Made by a program: the position numbers and the translations under genes
NCBI GenBank assembly: GCA_030529425.1
Contig: JAUMWX010000001.1
Location: 1-64,000, forward strand
Origin: Tissierellia bacterium
GTDB taxonomy: Bacteria; Bacillota; Clostridia; Tissierellales; Peptoniphilaceae
DNA: 64,000 bases
Direction: 5' to 3'
In this document: positions 51,516 to 61,800 of the stretch, piece after piece
How the letters are laid out: every line of letters begins with the position of its first letter
How positions within the stretch are numbered: the stretch's first letter is position 1
The notes under the pieces: model-generated
Databases searched by the model: none
The model's input: the letters and a program-made list of their open reading frames with translations, nothing else
Told to the model about the DNA's origin: nothing

Positions 51516-52315
51516 CTGTAATTACCTCCTAAATCGGTAATTATATCGGGTTTCTTCTTTGGCGCAACTCTAAGTATCACATCTTTTCCCGTGGAAATTC
51601 CCAATTTGTTAAAATTGCTGTGCATCTCTGTAAAGGCTTTAATCTCTGTATTATTTTCCTCGCTTAAATGTCCCAATATAACACTTTCTCTCTTTCCCGT
51701 CAAAAGTTTTGAAATAATCTGTGTTGCCACACCGTTTGATAAATGTCCGTAATCCGACAATATCCTGTGTTTTAAATGTAGCGGATAGGGTCCGTTTTTA
51801 AGCATATCTATATCATGATTTGATTCCAAAAAATATACATCCGATGATTTAATTGAATCTATTATAGAATCCGACACAATTCCCGTATCAGTTAAAATGC
51901 TGATTTTTTGTTGTTTTTGATAGAAAATAAAAAATACAGGGTCTATGGCATCATGAAATGTATTTACTGCGTGAACATCCAAGTCTCTGAATGTAAAATA
52001 AGTATTTGTTTTAAATACAATTATATTTTTAGGATCTATTTTCCCGATAAGGGGTTTCATAGCCAACCATGTTTTTTCATTTGCAATTATGGGAATGTCA
52101 AATTTTCTGCTCATAATACCCACTCCTTTAATATGATCTATATGCTCATGGGTCACAAATATTGCATCAATTTCCTCCGCTTTGACTCCGATAAAATTCA
52201 ACAATTCAACCGTAAGTTTTCCACTATTTCCACAATCTACCAAAATCTTCGATTTATCCGATTCAACAAAGATGCAGTTTCCTGTTGATCCGGATGTTAG
52301 TGAACAAATTTTCAT
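51512..52315 (-). CDS. WalJ/YycJ-type metallo-beta-lactamase-fold hydrolase
   Basis: 267 residues. SLTSGSTGNCIFVESDKSKI at the start, DCGNSGK, the metal motif VTHEHIDHIKGV (~53-64), later ILTDTG and ESNHD, with a final LGHLSEENN His. In many Firmicutes this hydrolase lies with walRK and rlmH and affects cell division and DNA repair. Here rlmH follows directly, as in that context, but walRK is absent. Substrate not known, probably nucleic acid. Confidence 0.88.
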   Translation of the reverse strand: MKICSLTSGSTGNCIFVESDKSKILVDCGNSGKLTVELLNFIGVKAEEIDAIFVTHEHIDHIKGVGIMSRKFDIPIIANEKTWLAMKPLIGKIDPKNIIVFKTNTYFTFRDLDVHAVNTFHDAIDPVFFIFYQKQQKISILTDTGIVSDSIIDSIKSSDVYFLESNHDIDMLKNGPYPLHLKHRILSDYGHLSNGVATQIISKLLTGKRESVILGHLSEENNTEIKAFTEMHSNFNKLGISTGKDVILRVAPKKKPDIITDLGGNYR

Positions 52316-52442
52316 CTCTTCTCCTCTTCTTTACCAAGATATTATATCATATTTATGTATCAAAAATTCTTGATTAAAATAGAATGATTAACAAAAATTC
52401 CCGGATGATGGTACAATATATTCATATTAATAGGAGGAAATT

Positions 52443-52877
52443 ATGAAAGTATTACTGATATCTTCTTTTGCATGGATAATAGCTCAACTAAACAAAGTTA
52501 TTTACTATTATTACTTAAATAAAAAAATAAATTTAAGACTGTTTACGACATCGGGAGGAATGCCCTCCGCACACTCCGCTTTTATCACGGCGGTAACTTT
52601 GCAAATCGGAATAATTGAGGGGTTTGATTCAAGCGTGTTTGCCCTTGCGGCTTCAATAGCTTCAATCGTTATATACGACTCTTTTAATGTGAGAAGATCC
52701 GTTGGAATTCAGGGACAAACAATTAATTTAATGCTTGAATACTACAAAAATCTTGATAATTCCGAAGATATTAAGGAATTGAAGGAGGTTATGGGACATA
52801 CACCTCTTCAAGTATTTTTCGGAATACTTTTGGGTACGCTTATTGTATTCATATCTAAGATATTGGGGCTTATTTAA
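52443..52877 (+). CDS. DUF212 divergent PAP2-family membrane protein
   Basis: 144 residues with membrane segments and the family motif TTSGGMPSAHSAFITAVTLQ (~36-55), then IVIYDSFNVRRSVGIQGQTI and EVMGHTPLQVFFGILLG (~117-133). Members (YuiD-type) resemble acid phosphatases acting on lipid phosphates. Promoter TTAACA-18-TACAAT is visible upstream, ribosome site AGGAGG. Monocistronic. Confidence 0.85.
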   Translation: MKVLLISSFAWIIAQLNKVIYYYYLNKKINLRLFTTSGGMPSAHSAFITAVTLQIGIIEGFDSSVFALAASIASIVIYDSFNVRRSVGIQGQTINLMLEYYKNLDNSEDIKELKEVMGHTPLQVFFGILLGTLIVFISKILGLI

Positions 52878-52892
52878 CATCATATTATATAT

Positions 52893-52921
52893 TTTACATC
52901 CGGAGAAAAAACATATATAAT
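52893..52921 (+). promoter_or_regulatory. Promoter of the riboswitch-ATPase transcript
   Basis: TTTACA (52893-52898), a 17-bp spacer and TATAAT (52916-52921); the predicted start at ~52929 coincides with the first bases of the riboswitch. Confidence 0.75.
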
Positions 52922-52928
52922 ATATTCG

Positions 52929-53028
52929 TTGGGGGAGTAGCTTATTAATATTTAGTCGTCATTACGGTTTATCCCGGCTAAATACCGCTAAGGAAGCAAG
53001 ACCTAGATAGAAATATCTCGGTCTTTTT
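52929..53028 (+). promoter_or_regulatory. yybP-ykoY (Mn2+) riboswitch with intrinsic terminator
   Basis: The transcript begins GTTGGGGGAGTAGC, the conserved 5' strand of the yybP-ykoY aptamer. It continues with CGTCATTACGG..., the internal-loop partner ATACCGCTAAGGAAGC and closes with GCAAGACC, the classical 3' end of these aptamers. AGACC (52999-53003) also pairs with GGTCT (53020-53024), with an inner GATA/TATC helix, followed by TTTTT, forming a terminator. Binding of Mn2+ to the aptamer would hold its 3' strand and so favour read-through into the ATPase gene. The class is known; its working here is inferred. Confidence 0.8.
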
Positions 53029-53046
53029 ATATTTATGGAGGAAAAA

Positions 53047-55767
53047 ATGAATTGGTTTATGAATGATAGAGATACCGTTCTAAAAGATCTGGAAACGGAT
53101 GTTAAAAACGGTCTATCCAGTGAAGAAGCCCAAAAGAGGCTTGAAAAATATGGCGAAAATAAATTGGAAGAAAAGAAAAAGAAGCCTTTCCATGAAAAAT
53201 TAATAGAACAATTACTTGATCCGATGGTAATAATACTTATTATTGCCGCAGGTTTGTCCGCAATCTCCGGAGATTGGGTCGAAATGTTGATAATTTTGGC
53301 AATTGTTGTGTTAAATGCTTCTATGAGTTTAATTCAGGAAGGCAAGGCTGAAAATTCTGTTGAAGCTCTGCAAAAAATATCCGCGCCGGATGCTAAAGTT
53401 TTAAGGGACGGCTCATTTAAAACTGTAAAATCTACAGAATTGGTTCCCGGAGATATAGTTAAACTTGAAACGGGAGACATAGTTCCCGCTGATATGAGAC
53501 TTATTCAAAGTGCAAACCTGAAAATTGATGAATCTTCACTTACAGGGGAATCCGTTCCTGTAGATAAAGATGCAAATGCAGTTTTTGACAGAGAAATGGA
53601 AATCGGGGACAGAGCAAACTATGCTCATTCATCATGTATCGTGACTTATGGAAGATGTGAAGGTGTTGTTACCGCAACGGGACATGATACGGAAATCGGT
53701 AAAATTGCTACAAATATTTCAAGTGTAGGAAAAGAAGAAACACCTCTTCAAAAAAAATTGGCAAAATTATCAAAAACCATCGGAATTTTAGTTATAGCTA
53801 TCTCAATACTTGTGTTTATAGTCGGAATTATAAGACCTGACATGGGGCTTTTGGAATCACTGATGACTGCAGTTTCTTTATCCGTAGCTGCTATTCCTGA
53901 AGGTATGGCTGCCGTAGTTACAATAGTGCTTTCAATAGGTATGAACAGAATGGCAAAAAGAAATGCCATTGTAAAAAAACTGTTGGCTGTAGAAACTTTG
54001 GGAACTACAACCGTTATTTGTTCTGACAAAACAGGTACTCTTACACAAAATGAAATGACCGTAAAAAAAGTTTTCGTAAATAATGAAACCTTTGATGTTG
54101 AAGGTGTAGGTTATGCTCCAACCGGAAACTTTTTGTTAAACGACAAAGCTGTAAATACTGAAGAATTCAAAGAATTGGAACTTTTGGTATCAGCTGCAAG
54201 TTTAAATAATGATGCAAAACTGGTAAATGAAAACGGGGATTATTCAATAGTTGGCGATCCTACCGAAGGCGCTTTGATAACCTTAGCTGAAAAAGCGGGT
54301 TTGATAAATAGCCACCTGAATTCTAAATTCCCGAGAGTTAAAGAACTTCCTTTTGACTCAGACAGAAAAATGATGACCACCTTCCACGAAAATTACTTTG
54401 AAAACAAGTATGTTTCATTTACGAAGGGTGCACCGGATATAATAATTGACAGATGTAAATATATTCTACAAGATGGTAAAGTTGTTGAATTTTCCGATGA
54501 ATTAAGAAAATTGCTCCTTGATAAAAATACAGAGTTTGCAAAACAGGCTCTTCGTGTACTTGCATACGCATACAAGCTGCATGACGAACTTGTAGAACAC
54601 AATAATTTTGAAGAAATCGAATCGGATCTGATATTGATAGGTTTGAGCGGAATGATAGATCCTGCAAGACCTGAAGCGAAAGAAGCCATAAAAGAATGTA
54701 AATCTGCCGGAATCACTCCGATAATGATTACCGGTGACTACCTTGAAACTGCAATCGCAATCGGTAAAGATCTTGGAATTGCAGAAGATGGCTCCCAAGC
54801 TATGATGGGTAGAGAACTTAATAATTTGTCGGAAGAAGCGCTGAGAGAAGTTGTTAAACATATCAGAATCTTTGCGAGAGTTTCTCCTGAAAATAAGGTT
54901 CAAATAGTAACCGCTTTAAAACAAAACGGAGAAATAACGGCAATGACTGGAGACGGTGTAAATGATGCTCCGGCTATTAAAAAAGCGGACATAGGTATAG
55001 CGATGGGTATTACAGGAACCGATGTAGCCAAAAATACCGCTGAAGTTATACTTGTTGACGATAATTTTGCTACGATTGTAAATGCTGTAGAAGAAGGAAG
55101 AATTATATACTCAAATATCAAAAAATTCGTCGCTTTCTTGTTATCATGTAATATCGGTGAAGTAATAGTAATGCTGTTCGCAATGATTGTGGGAGCACCT
55201 ATTCCTTTAACCGTTATACAATTATTATGGTTGAACCTTGTAACTGACTCATTCCCGGCATTGGCACTGGGTGTTGAAAAAGGTGAGCCTGATATAATGA
55301 ACGAAAAACCTAGAAAAGAAGATGACGGAATAATAGACAAAGATATGAAATTCAACATAGTGGTGCAATCCGTTGCAATAGGTATTGCCACCTTGTCGGC
55401 ATTCTTCATAGGGCTGAAATTATTTAATTACAATCCTAATGCTGCAAAAGAAGCTGTAAAATACTCTCTTGACGGGGCGCGAACAATGGCGTTTGTAACA
55501 TTGATTTTCTCTGAATTGTTGAGATCATTCTCTGCTCGTTCATCAAAGAGAACTCTTAAAGAATTGGGAATCTTTTCAAATAAAACCCTTGTTAAAGCCT
55601 TTGTTTTCTCAGTAACTTTAACATTAATTGTAGTATATGTTCCTTTCTTAGAACCTATATTCGACACCGTATTCCTTGGGGTTAGAGAATGGTTATTCAT
55701 AGCAATTCTTTCATTGATTCCATTCACAGCCGGTGAAATTCACAAAATAAGAAAAAGAAATAAATAA
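53047..55767 (+). CDS. P-type cation ATPase (Ca2+/Mn2+ type)
   Basis: 906 residues from the ATG at 53047, preferred over 53035 because that earlier ATG is part of the GGAGG ribosome site. Order: N-terminal cation-ATPase domain, actuator with SLTGESVPV (~165-173), M4 VAAIPEGMAAVVTIVL, phosphorylation motif CSDKTGTLTQ (~329-338), nucleotide domain FTKGAPD, hinge MTGDGVNDAPAIKKADI (~633-649), M6 WLNLVTDSFPALALG. Family type 2A calcium pumps (LMCA1-like). The Mn2+ riboswitch in front suggests that Mn2+ export is its main role here. Followed by a strong terminator. Confidence 0.9.
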   Translation: MNWFMNDRDTVLKDLETDVKNGLSSEEAQKRLEKYGENKLEEKKKKPFHEKLIEQLLDPMVIILIIAAGLSAISGDWVEMLIILAIVVLNASMSLIQEGKAENSVEALQKISAPDAKVLRDGSFKTVKSTELVPGDIVKLETGDIVPADMRLIQSANLKIDESSLTGESVPVDKDANAVFDREMEIGDRANYAHSSCIVTYGRCEGVVTATGHDTEIGKIATNISSVGKEETPLQKKLAKLSKTIGILVIAISILVFIVGIIRPDMGLLESLMTAVSLSVAAIPEGMAAVVTIVLSIGMNRMAKRNAIVKKLLAVETLGTTTVICSDKTGTLTQNEMTVKKVFVNNETFDVEGVGYAPTGNFLLNDKAVNTEEFKELELLVSAASLNNDAKLVNENGDYSIVGDPTEGALITLAEKAGLINSHLNSKFPRVKELPFDSDRKMMTTFHENYFENKYVSFTKGAPDIIIDRCKYILQDGKVVEFSDELRKLLLDKNTEFAKQALRVLAYAYKLHDELVEHNNFEEIESDLILIGLSGMIDPARPEAKEAIKECKSAGITPIMITGDYLETAIAIGKDLGIAEDGSQAMMGRELNNLSEEALREVVKHIRIFARVSPENKVQIVTALKQNGEITAMTGDGVNDAPAIKKADIGIAMGITGTDVAKNTAEVILVDDNFATIVNAVEEGRIIYSNIKKFVAFLLSCNIGEVIVMLFAMIVGAPIPLTVIQLLWLNLVTDSFPALALGVEKGEPDIMNEKPRKEDDGIIDKDMKFNIVVQSVAIGIATLSAFFIGLKLFNYNPNAAKEAVKYSLDGARTMAFVTLIFSELLRSFSARSSKRTLKELGIFSNKTLVKAFVFSVTLTLIVVYVPFLEPIFDTVFLGVREWLFIAILSLIPFTAGEIHKIRKRNK

Positions 55768-55780
55768 AATATTTAATACT

Positions 55781-55832
55781 AAAAAATAGGTAGTGCAGGG
55801 AATTATTCATTCCGTCGCACTACCTATTTTTT
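55781..55832. terminator. Bidirectional terminator between the ATPase and surface-protein genes
   Basis: Long stem AAAAAATAGGTAGTGC / GCACTACCTATTTTTT with an imperfect inner stem (AGGGAAT/ATTCCGT), T-run in both directions, between convergent genes. Confidence 0.9.
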
Positions 55833-55855
55833 GTTTTGAAGTCAGATTTTTAGCA

Positions 55856-58800
55856 TTAAATGGTATTCTTAACTCTTTTCTTCTTTTCCAATATTAAAAA
55901 TACCGCTATTGCCAATATAAAGCCGTTAATTCTCAACATATGATTGAAATTATCTCCCGTTTCAGGAGCTTTATCCGTTTTAGGCTCATCAATCTTCTTA
56001 TTGATTATCACATATCCATTTTCCACTTTTTCAATTCTATAGTTGAATTTATCGTCTCCAAGCTTTATTTCTCCGATTTTTTCCGTGTTTTCGGAAATTT
56101 CTTCAATCGTATAGACTATCTCTCTCTCAATACCCTCAATTACTTCATACTTATCAAGATTGTCAAAACTTGACTTCCATCCGTTTAATTTATTCAACTT
56201 GATAATTTTGTCAGTGCCTATACCGTTTTTTACAAGTTTTACAGTAACTTCCGGCACATTGTTTATGTCGATATTTTCCCATTTTTTCAGTACTTCTATC
56301 GAAGTTTTTATTGATTGATAGGTATTCGTGATTTCCAATCCCTTTTCCTCATTCACATAATTTTCAGGCACAAAAGGATTTCCTTGGGAATCCACCTCTT
56401 TTACATAGTATTCATAGATATTACCATCTAAATCAAATTCTTCTAAATCTTTCCACTTAATTGTAGATTTTTCTTCATTCGAATTTAATACTTCCGGTTT
56501 TCCGATTTTTTCATCAACTTTATCTGTTTTTCTGTAAAGTTGTAACCATATTTCCGGTTTTTCTTTAGGTGCATTTACCCATATCTTCGTAGCTTCCACT
56601 TCTTTTTTAGGTTGTACATATCTGTTGGTTACAACAAAGCCCTTCACACTTGCCTCATAGTTTTCAGGTACTGTCGGCTCTTCAACATAGTACGAATACT
56701 CTCTTTCTTCACCGTCATGTGTCGGAACCCTGTAATTTTCACTTACCAAGTTATCCTTGTCCGCCCTGAATTCAATCTTGAAGGCATCGTCCACTCTATC
56801 CTGTCCTTCAACCTCAACCTTTCTTCTCAATTGAAGAATTGTCTCAGGTTTTGGTCCGTTTTCCCACACCTTCTCAATTTGTACCACTCTTGTGTTTTGG
56901 ATATTCTTTACATTAAATCCTTCTATTTCTGTTGTATATCCTTCTACTTTGTCCTCAGATATTCTGTATCTATACTCTTTTCCGCTTATCGGATTTGTCT
57001 TCGGTAATTTTCTTCCTTGCTTATCAACTTCAAATGTATAATTCCATTCTCCGTTCTTTTCCGCTTCTTCTCTACTCAATGTCTTTTGAGCTATTTCTTC
57101 ACCTTCTCTATATAACCTGTATGTGATTTGTTTCGGATATATCTTTTCTTTTTGTTCCCATACTTTAACCACCGGTATATTTACAAGCTCTCTTATATTT
57201 GTCACCGAGTATTCTTCTATTACCGTCTTGTATCCTGATATCTTCTCTTCTTCTACAGTATATTTGTACTGTCTTCCCGATATATCATACTTTGGCAGAT
57301 TATTAAATGTATGTTTCCATTCGTTTTCACTGTCCGTTTTTCTTAGAATCGCTATCTCATACGGATTTGAATCTTCTTCTTTGTTTCTGTACAGTTTTAT
57401 TCTTATTTCTTCCGGTCTGTCAAGGTTATTGCTTTCGTCTTCCCATATCTTTGTCACTTCCAACGATATTGTTTCTTTCGTATTTGTAACAATTCCTCTC
57501 TCCTGATCTATGCTTTTTACATAACCTTTAACTTCTCTTTCTTCAACACTGTATTCATATTCGTTTCCTAAGCTGTCATGTGTTGGAAGATTTGTAAACT
57601 CATACCTCCATTGGTTGTCTTCTTTCAACTCAATGCTCTTGTACGGCATGTCTTTTTTATCGCTTCTGTATAGATCTATCACTACTTTTTCAGGATTTTC
57701 ATCCCTTGTTTGATTTTCCCATACTTTACTTACCGGCTTACTTGTCTTTTTCTGTCTGTTTACTATCTCAAATCCTTCTTGAGTAACTAAAACTTCTTTG
57801 TCATAGCCTTCTAATAACTTACTTTCTTTTTCCTCTATCGTATAGTCGTATTCTACTCCGTTTTTGTTTGTCTGATCCAAGTTTTCAAATACATATTCCC
57901 ATACTTTTTCGTTATTTTCCACGGCAAATGAATTGTCCAATTTCCTGTTTGCTACTACTTCCTCTACTCCTTCGGCTCTTCTTTTCAGTATTAATTCTAT
58001 CTCCGACGGTATTTGTTCTCCGTCTACAAATTCCCATGTCTTTCTTACTTTCTTTTGTATTTTCGGACTTACATAGGTATTTGTTACTTTCAAGCCTTCC
58101 TCTGATTTTTCGTAGTTTTTAGGACTTACATTTTCTCCCATTTCATTTACTTCTTTTACCGTAAATGTGTATGCTCTTCCTTCTATATCGGTTGAATCGA
58201 CATTTGACCAGACTGCCTTGTTGCTCGTCTTGTCAACTTTCAATACATTTACAGGAACCTCTTCAACTTCTCCGTTTTCTACATTTCTGTACAGCTTAAA
58301 CCATACATCGGGTCTTTCTTGAGGCCCGTCAATCCATATCTTCGTAGCTTCCACTTCTTTTTTAGGTTGTACATATCTGTTGGTTACAACAAAGCCCTTC
58401 ACACTTGCCTCATAGTTTTCAGGTACTGTCGGCTCTTCAACATAGTACGAATACTCTCTTTCTTCACCGTCATGTGTCGGAACCCTGTAATTTTCACTTA
58501 CCAAGTTATCCTTGTCCGCCCTGAATTCAATCTTGAAGGCATCGTCCACTCTATCCTGTCCTTCAACCTCAACCTTTCTTCTCAATTGAAGAATTGTCTC
58601 AGGTTTTGGTCCGTTTTCCCACACCTTCTCAATTTGTACCACTCTTGTGTTTTGGATATTCTTTACATTAAATCCTTCTATTTCTGTTGTATATCCTTCT
58701 ACTTTGTCCTCAGATATTCTGTATCTATACTCTTTTCCGCTTATCGGATTTGTCTTCGGTAATTTTCTTCCTTGCTTATCAACTTCAAATGTATAATTCC

Positions 58801-61800
58801 ATTCTCCGTTCTTTTCCGCTTCTTCTCTACTCAATGTCTTTTGAGCTATTTCTTCACCTTCTCTATATAACCTGTATGTGATTTGTTTCGGATATATCTT
58901 TTCTTTTTGTTCCCATACTTTAACCACCGGTATATTTACAAGCTCTCTTATATTTGTCACCGAGTATTCTTCTATTACCGTCTTGTATCCTGATATCTTC
59001 TCTTCTTCTACAGTATATTTGTACTGTCTTCCCGATATATCATACTTTGGCAGATTATTAAATGTATGTTTCCATTCGTTTTCACTGTCCGTTTTTCTTA
59101 GAATCGCTATCTCATACGGATTTGAATCTTCTTCTTTGTTTCTGTACAGTTTTATTCTTATTTCTTCCGGTCTGTCAAGGTTATTGCTTTCGTCTTCCCA
59201 TATCTTTGTCACTTCCAACGATATTGTTTCTTTCGTATTTGTAACAATTCCTCTCTCCTGATCTATGCTTTTTACATAACCTTTAACTTCTCTTTCTTCA
59301 ACACTGTATTCATATTCGTTTCCTAAGCTGTCATGTGTTGGAAGATTTGTAAACTCATACCTCCATTGGTTGTCTTCTTTCAACTCAATGCTCTTGTACG
59401 GCATGTCTTTTTTATCGCTTCTGTATAGATCTATCACTACTTTTTCAGGATTTTCATCCCTTGTTTGATTTTCCCATACTTTACTTACCGGCTTACTTGT
59501 CTTTTTCTGTCTGTTTACTATCTCAAATCCTTCTTGAGTAACTAAAACTTCTTTGTCATAGCCTTCTAATAACTTACTTTCTTTTTCCTCTATCGTATAG
59601 TCGTATTCTACTCCGTTTTTGTTTGTCTGATCCAAGTTTTCAAATACATATTCCCATACTTTTTCGTTATTTTCCACGGCAAATGAATTGTCCAATTTCC
59701 TGTTTGCTACTACTTCCTCTACTCCTTCGGCTCTTCTTTTCAGTATTAATTCTATCTCCGACGGTATTTGTTCTCCGTCTACAAATTCCCATGTCTTTCT
59801 TACTTTCTTTTGTATTTTCGGACTTACATAGGTATTTGTTACTTTCAAGCCTTCCTCTGATTTTTCGTAGTTTTTAGGACTTACATTTTCTCCCATTTCA
59901 TTTACTTCTTTTACCGTAAATGTGTATGCTCTTCCTTCTATATCGGTTGAATCGACATTTGACCAGACTGCCTTGTTGCTCGTCTTGTCAACTTTCAATA
60001 CATTTACAGGAACCTCTTCAACTTCTCCGTTTTCTACATTTCTGTACAGCTTAAACCATACATCGGGTCTTTCTTGAGGCCCGTCAATCCATATCTTCGT
60101 AGCTTCCACTTCTTTTTTAGGAATTGTAAATTGATTTACAAATTTTACCCTAAGCTCTTCTGTTCCTTCAATCTTTTCAGCGACTATCTCATTCTCAGCC
60201 GGAATAAATAAATCCGCTTTATCTATTTCGCTTCCGTCTTGCCTTACTTCTTTCACCATATAAGTATACGGATTTGCATTTTTATCATTTATAGGCAAAT
60301 CGTTAAAGTGTGTTTTAAGGTCTTGACCGATAGCTATATTCATTATTCCCGGCTTTGGAACTGTTGCTTCTTTTCCTACTACCGGTTCGTATTCCGTATT
60401 TTCGGTCTTCCTGTACAATTCAAATTTAAAATCAGGTTTAACGACATTTTTACCATTTTCCCACATTTTCGTTACTGTAAGTCCGGTTTTTGGAGATTCA
60501 TAAGTATTTTCGATATTTAGAGACCTCTCTCCTTCATTAACACCGGTATATTTTGAAATATAATGATATCTTGACAAATCTAAGTCTTTTGATTGCTCAT
60601 CTACCTCTTTTACATAATACTTATACTCTAAAACAGTTCCGTTTTCCAAGTGTTTATACTTATCAAACTTTCCAAAATTGATTTCTCCGTCGACCTTTCC
60701 TATTTTCTTAATTTCAACATCCAATGCTTCTTCATTTCCGCCATTATAGTTTCTGAACAGCTTTAGGAAAACATCCGGTCTTTCAGCTTCTTTTCCGCCT
60801 ATCCATTGTTTTGATCCCTTTATATCAATTTGTTCTTTGTTCACAAACTCAATGATTTCGTTTTGTGTAGCATCAGTTGACAAAGGTTTTTGAGGTGTGA
60901 TTTCAAAATCATGTTCTCCGCTGCCAAGTATTACATAACCTCTAGGTGCTTTCTTTTCCTTAACCTTGTATCTTCCGATTATCGGAACATTTTCAAATTT
61001 AATTACACCTGTTTGATTAGAGGCTACTCCTGTAGAATGGAAAATACCGTCATAATATAATTCAAAATTTGATTCGTCCAGATTTTCTATAGGTTTTCCA
61101 TTGTCATCAACTTTTCTTAATAATAAAGTTGTGGTTGCAAAATTATTATAGAAACTCAATTGTACTATGCTTCTGTCCGGAGTTAGAATGACATGTTTCA
61201 GATTATTATCCAATACCTTATAGTTGGTTGGTGCTTTGGTTTCTACAACTGTATAATCACCCAAATCTAGATCTATAAATCTTATTATTCCATCTTTATC
61301 AGTGGTCTTTCTCGCTATAGGCGTAGCATTTAACAACTGCTCCTCTGTCAATCTTCCCTCATATATAGAAAATTCAGCATCTTTTAGAACTTTATTTTCT
61401 CTGCCTTCAAATTTAGTAATGTTAATCTGTCCTTTAATAGGCTTATTTTTCAAGTAGAAAACTGCGCTCGGTTTTTCATAATTCAAGATTCTGTCAAGTT
61501 TAATATTTTGTGATCTCAATTTCTTATATCCTGTAGGAGCCGTTAATTCTTCTACAATAAACGATCCGTACTGACTCATACCTTCGCCATATTTATATAC
61601 CGAATATCCGTTTTCTTCCGTACTTATAGGTTTAATTTCCTTTGTTGCAATTAATCCCGCATCATTGGTATATCTTTGAGATAATTTTATTTTTGCACCT
61701 TTTAGTCTCTTATATATCCTTGATTCCGCAACAAATAAATCTTCCGCATCCTCTCTTTGCACCTTAAGATTTTCCAACTCTCGATTTGCCGCTTCTGTTG

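Noticed and set aside
56612..59877. Long plus-strand open frames opposite the surface protein
   Set aside because: They repeat with the 1,755-bp duplication and are antisense shadows of the Cna_B repeats; no ribosome sites or family patterns.
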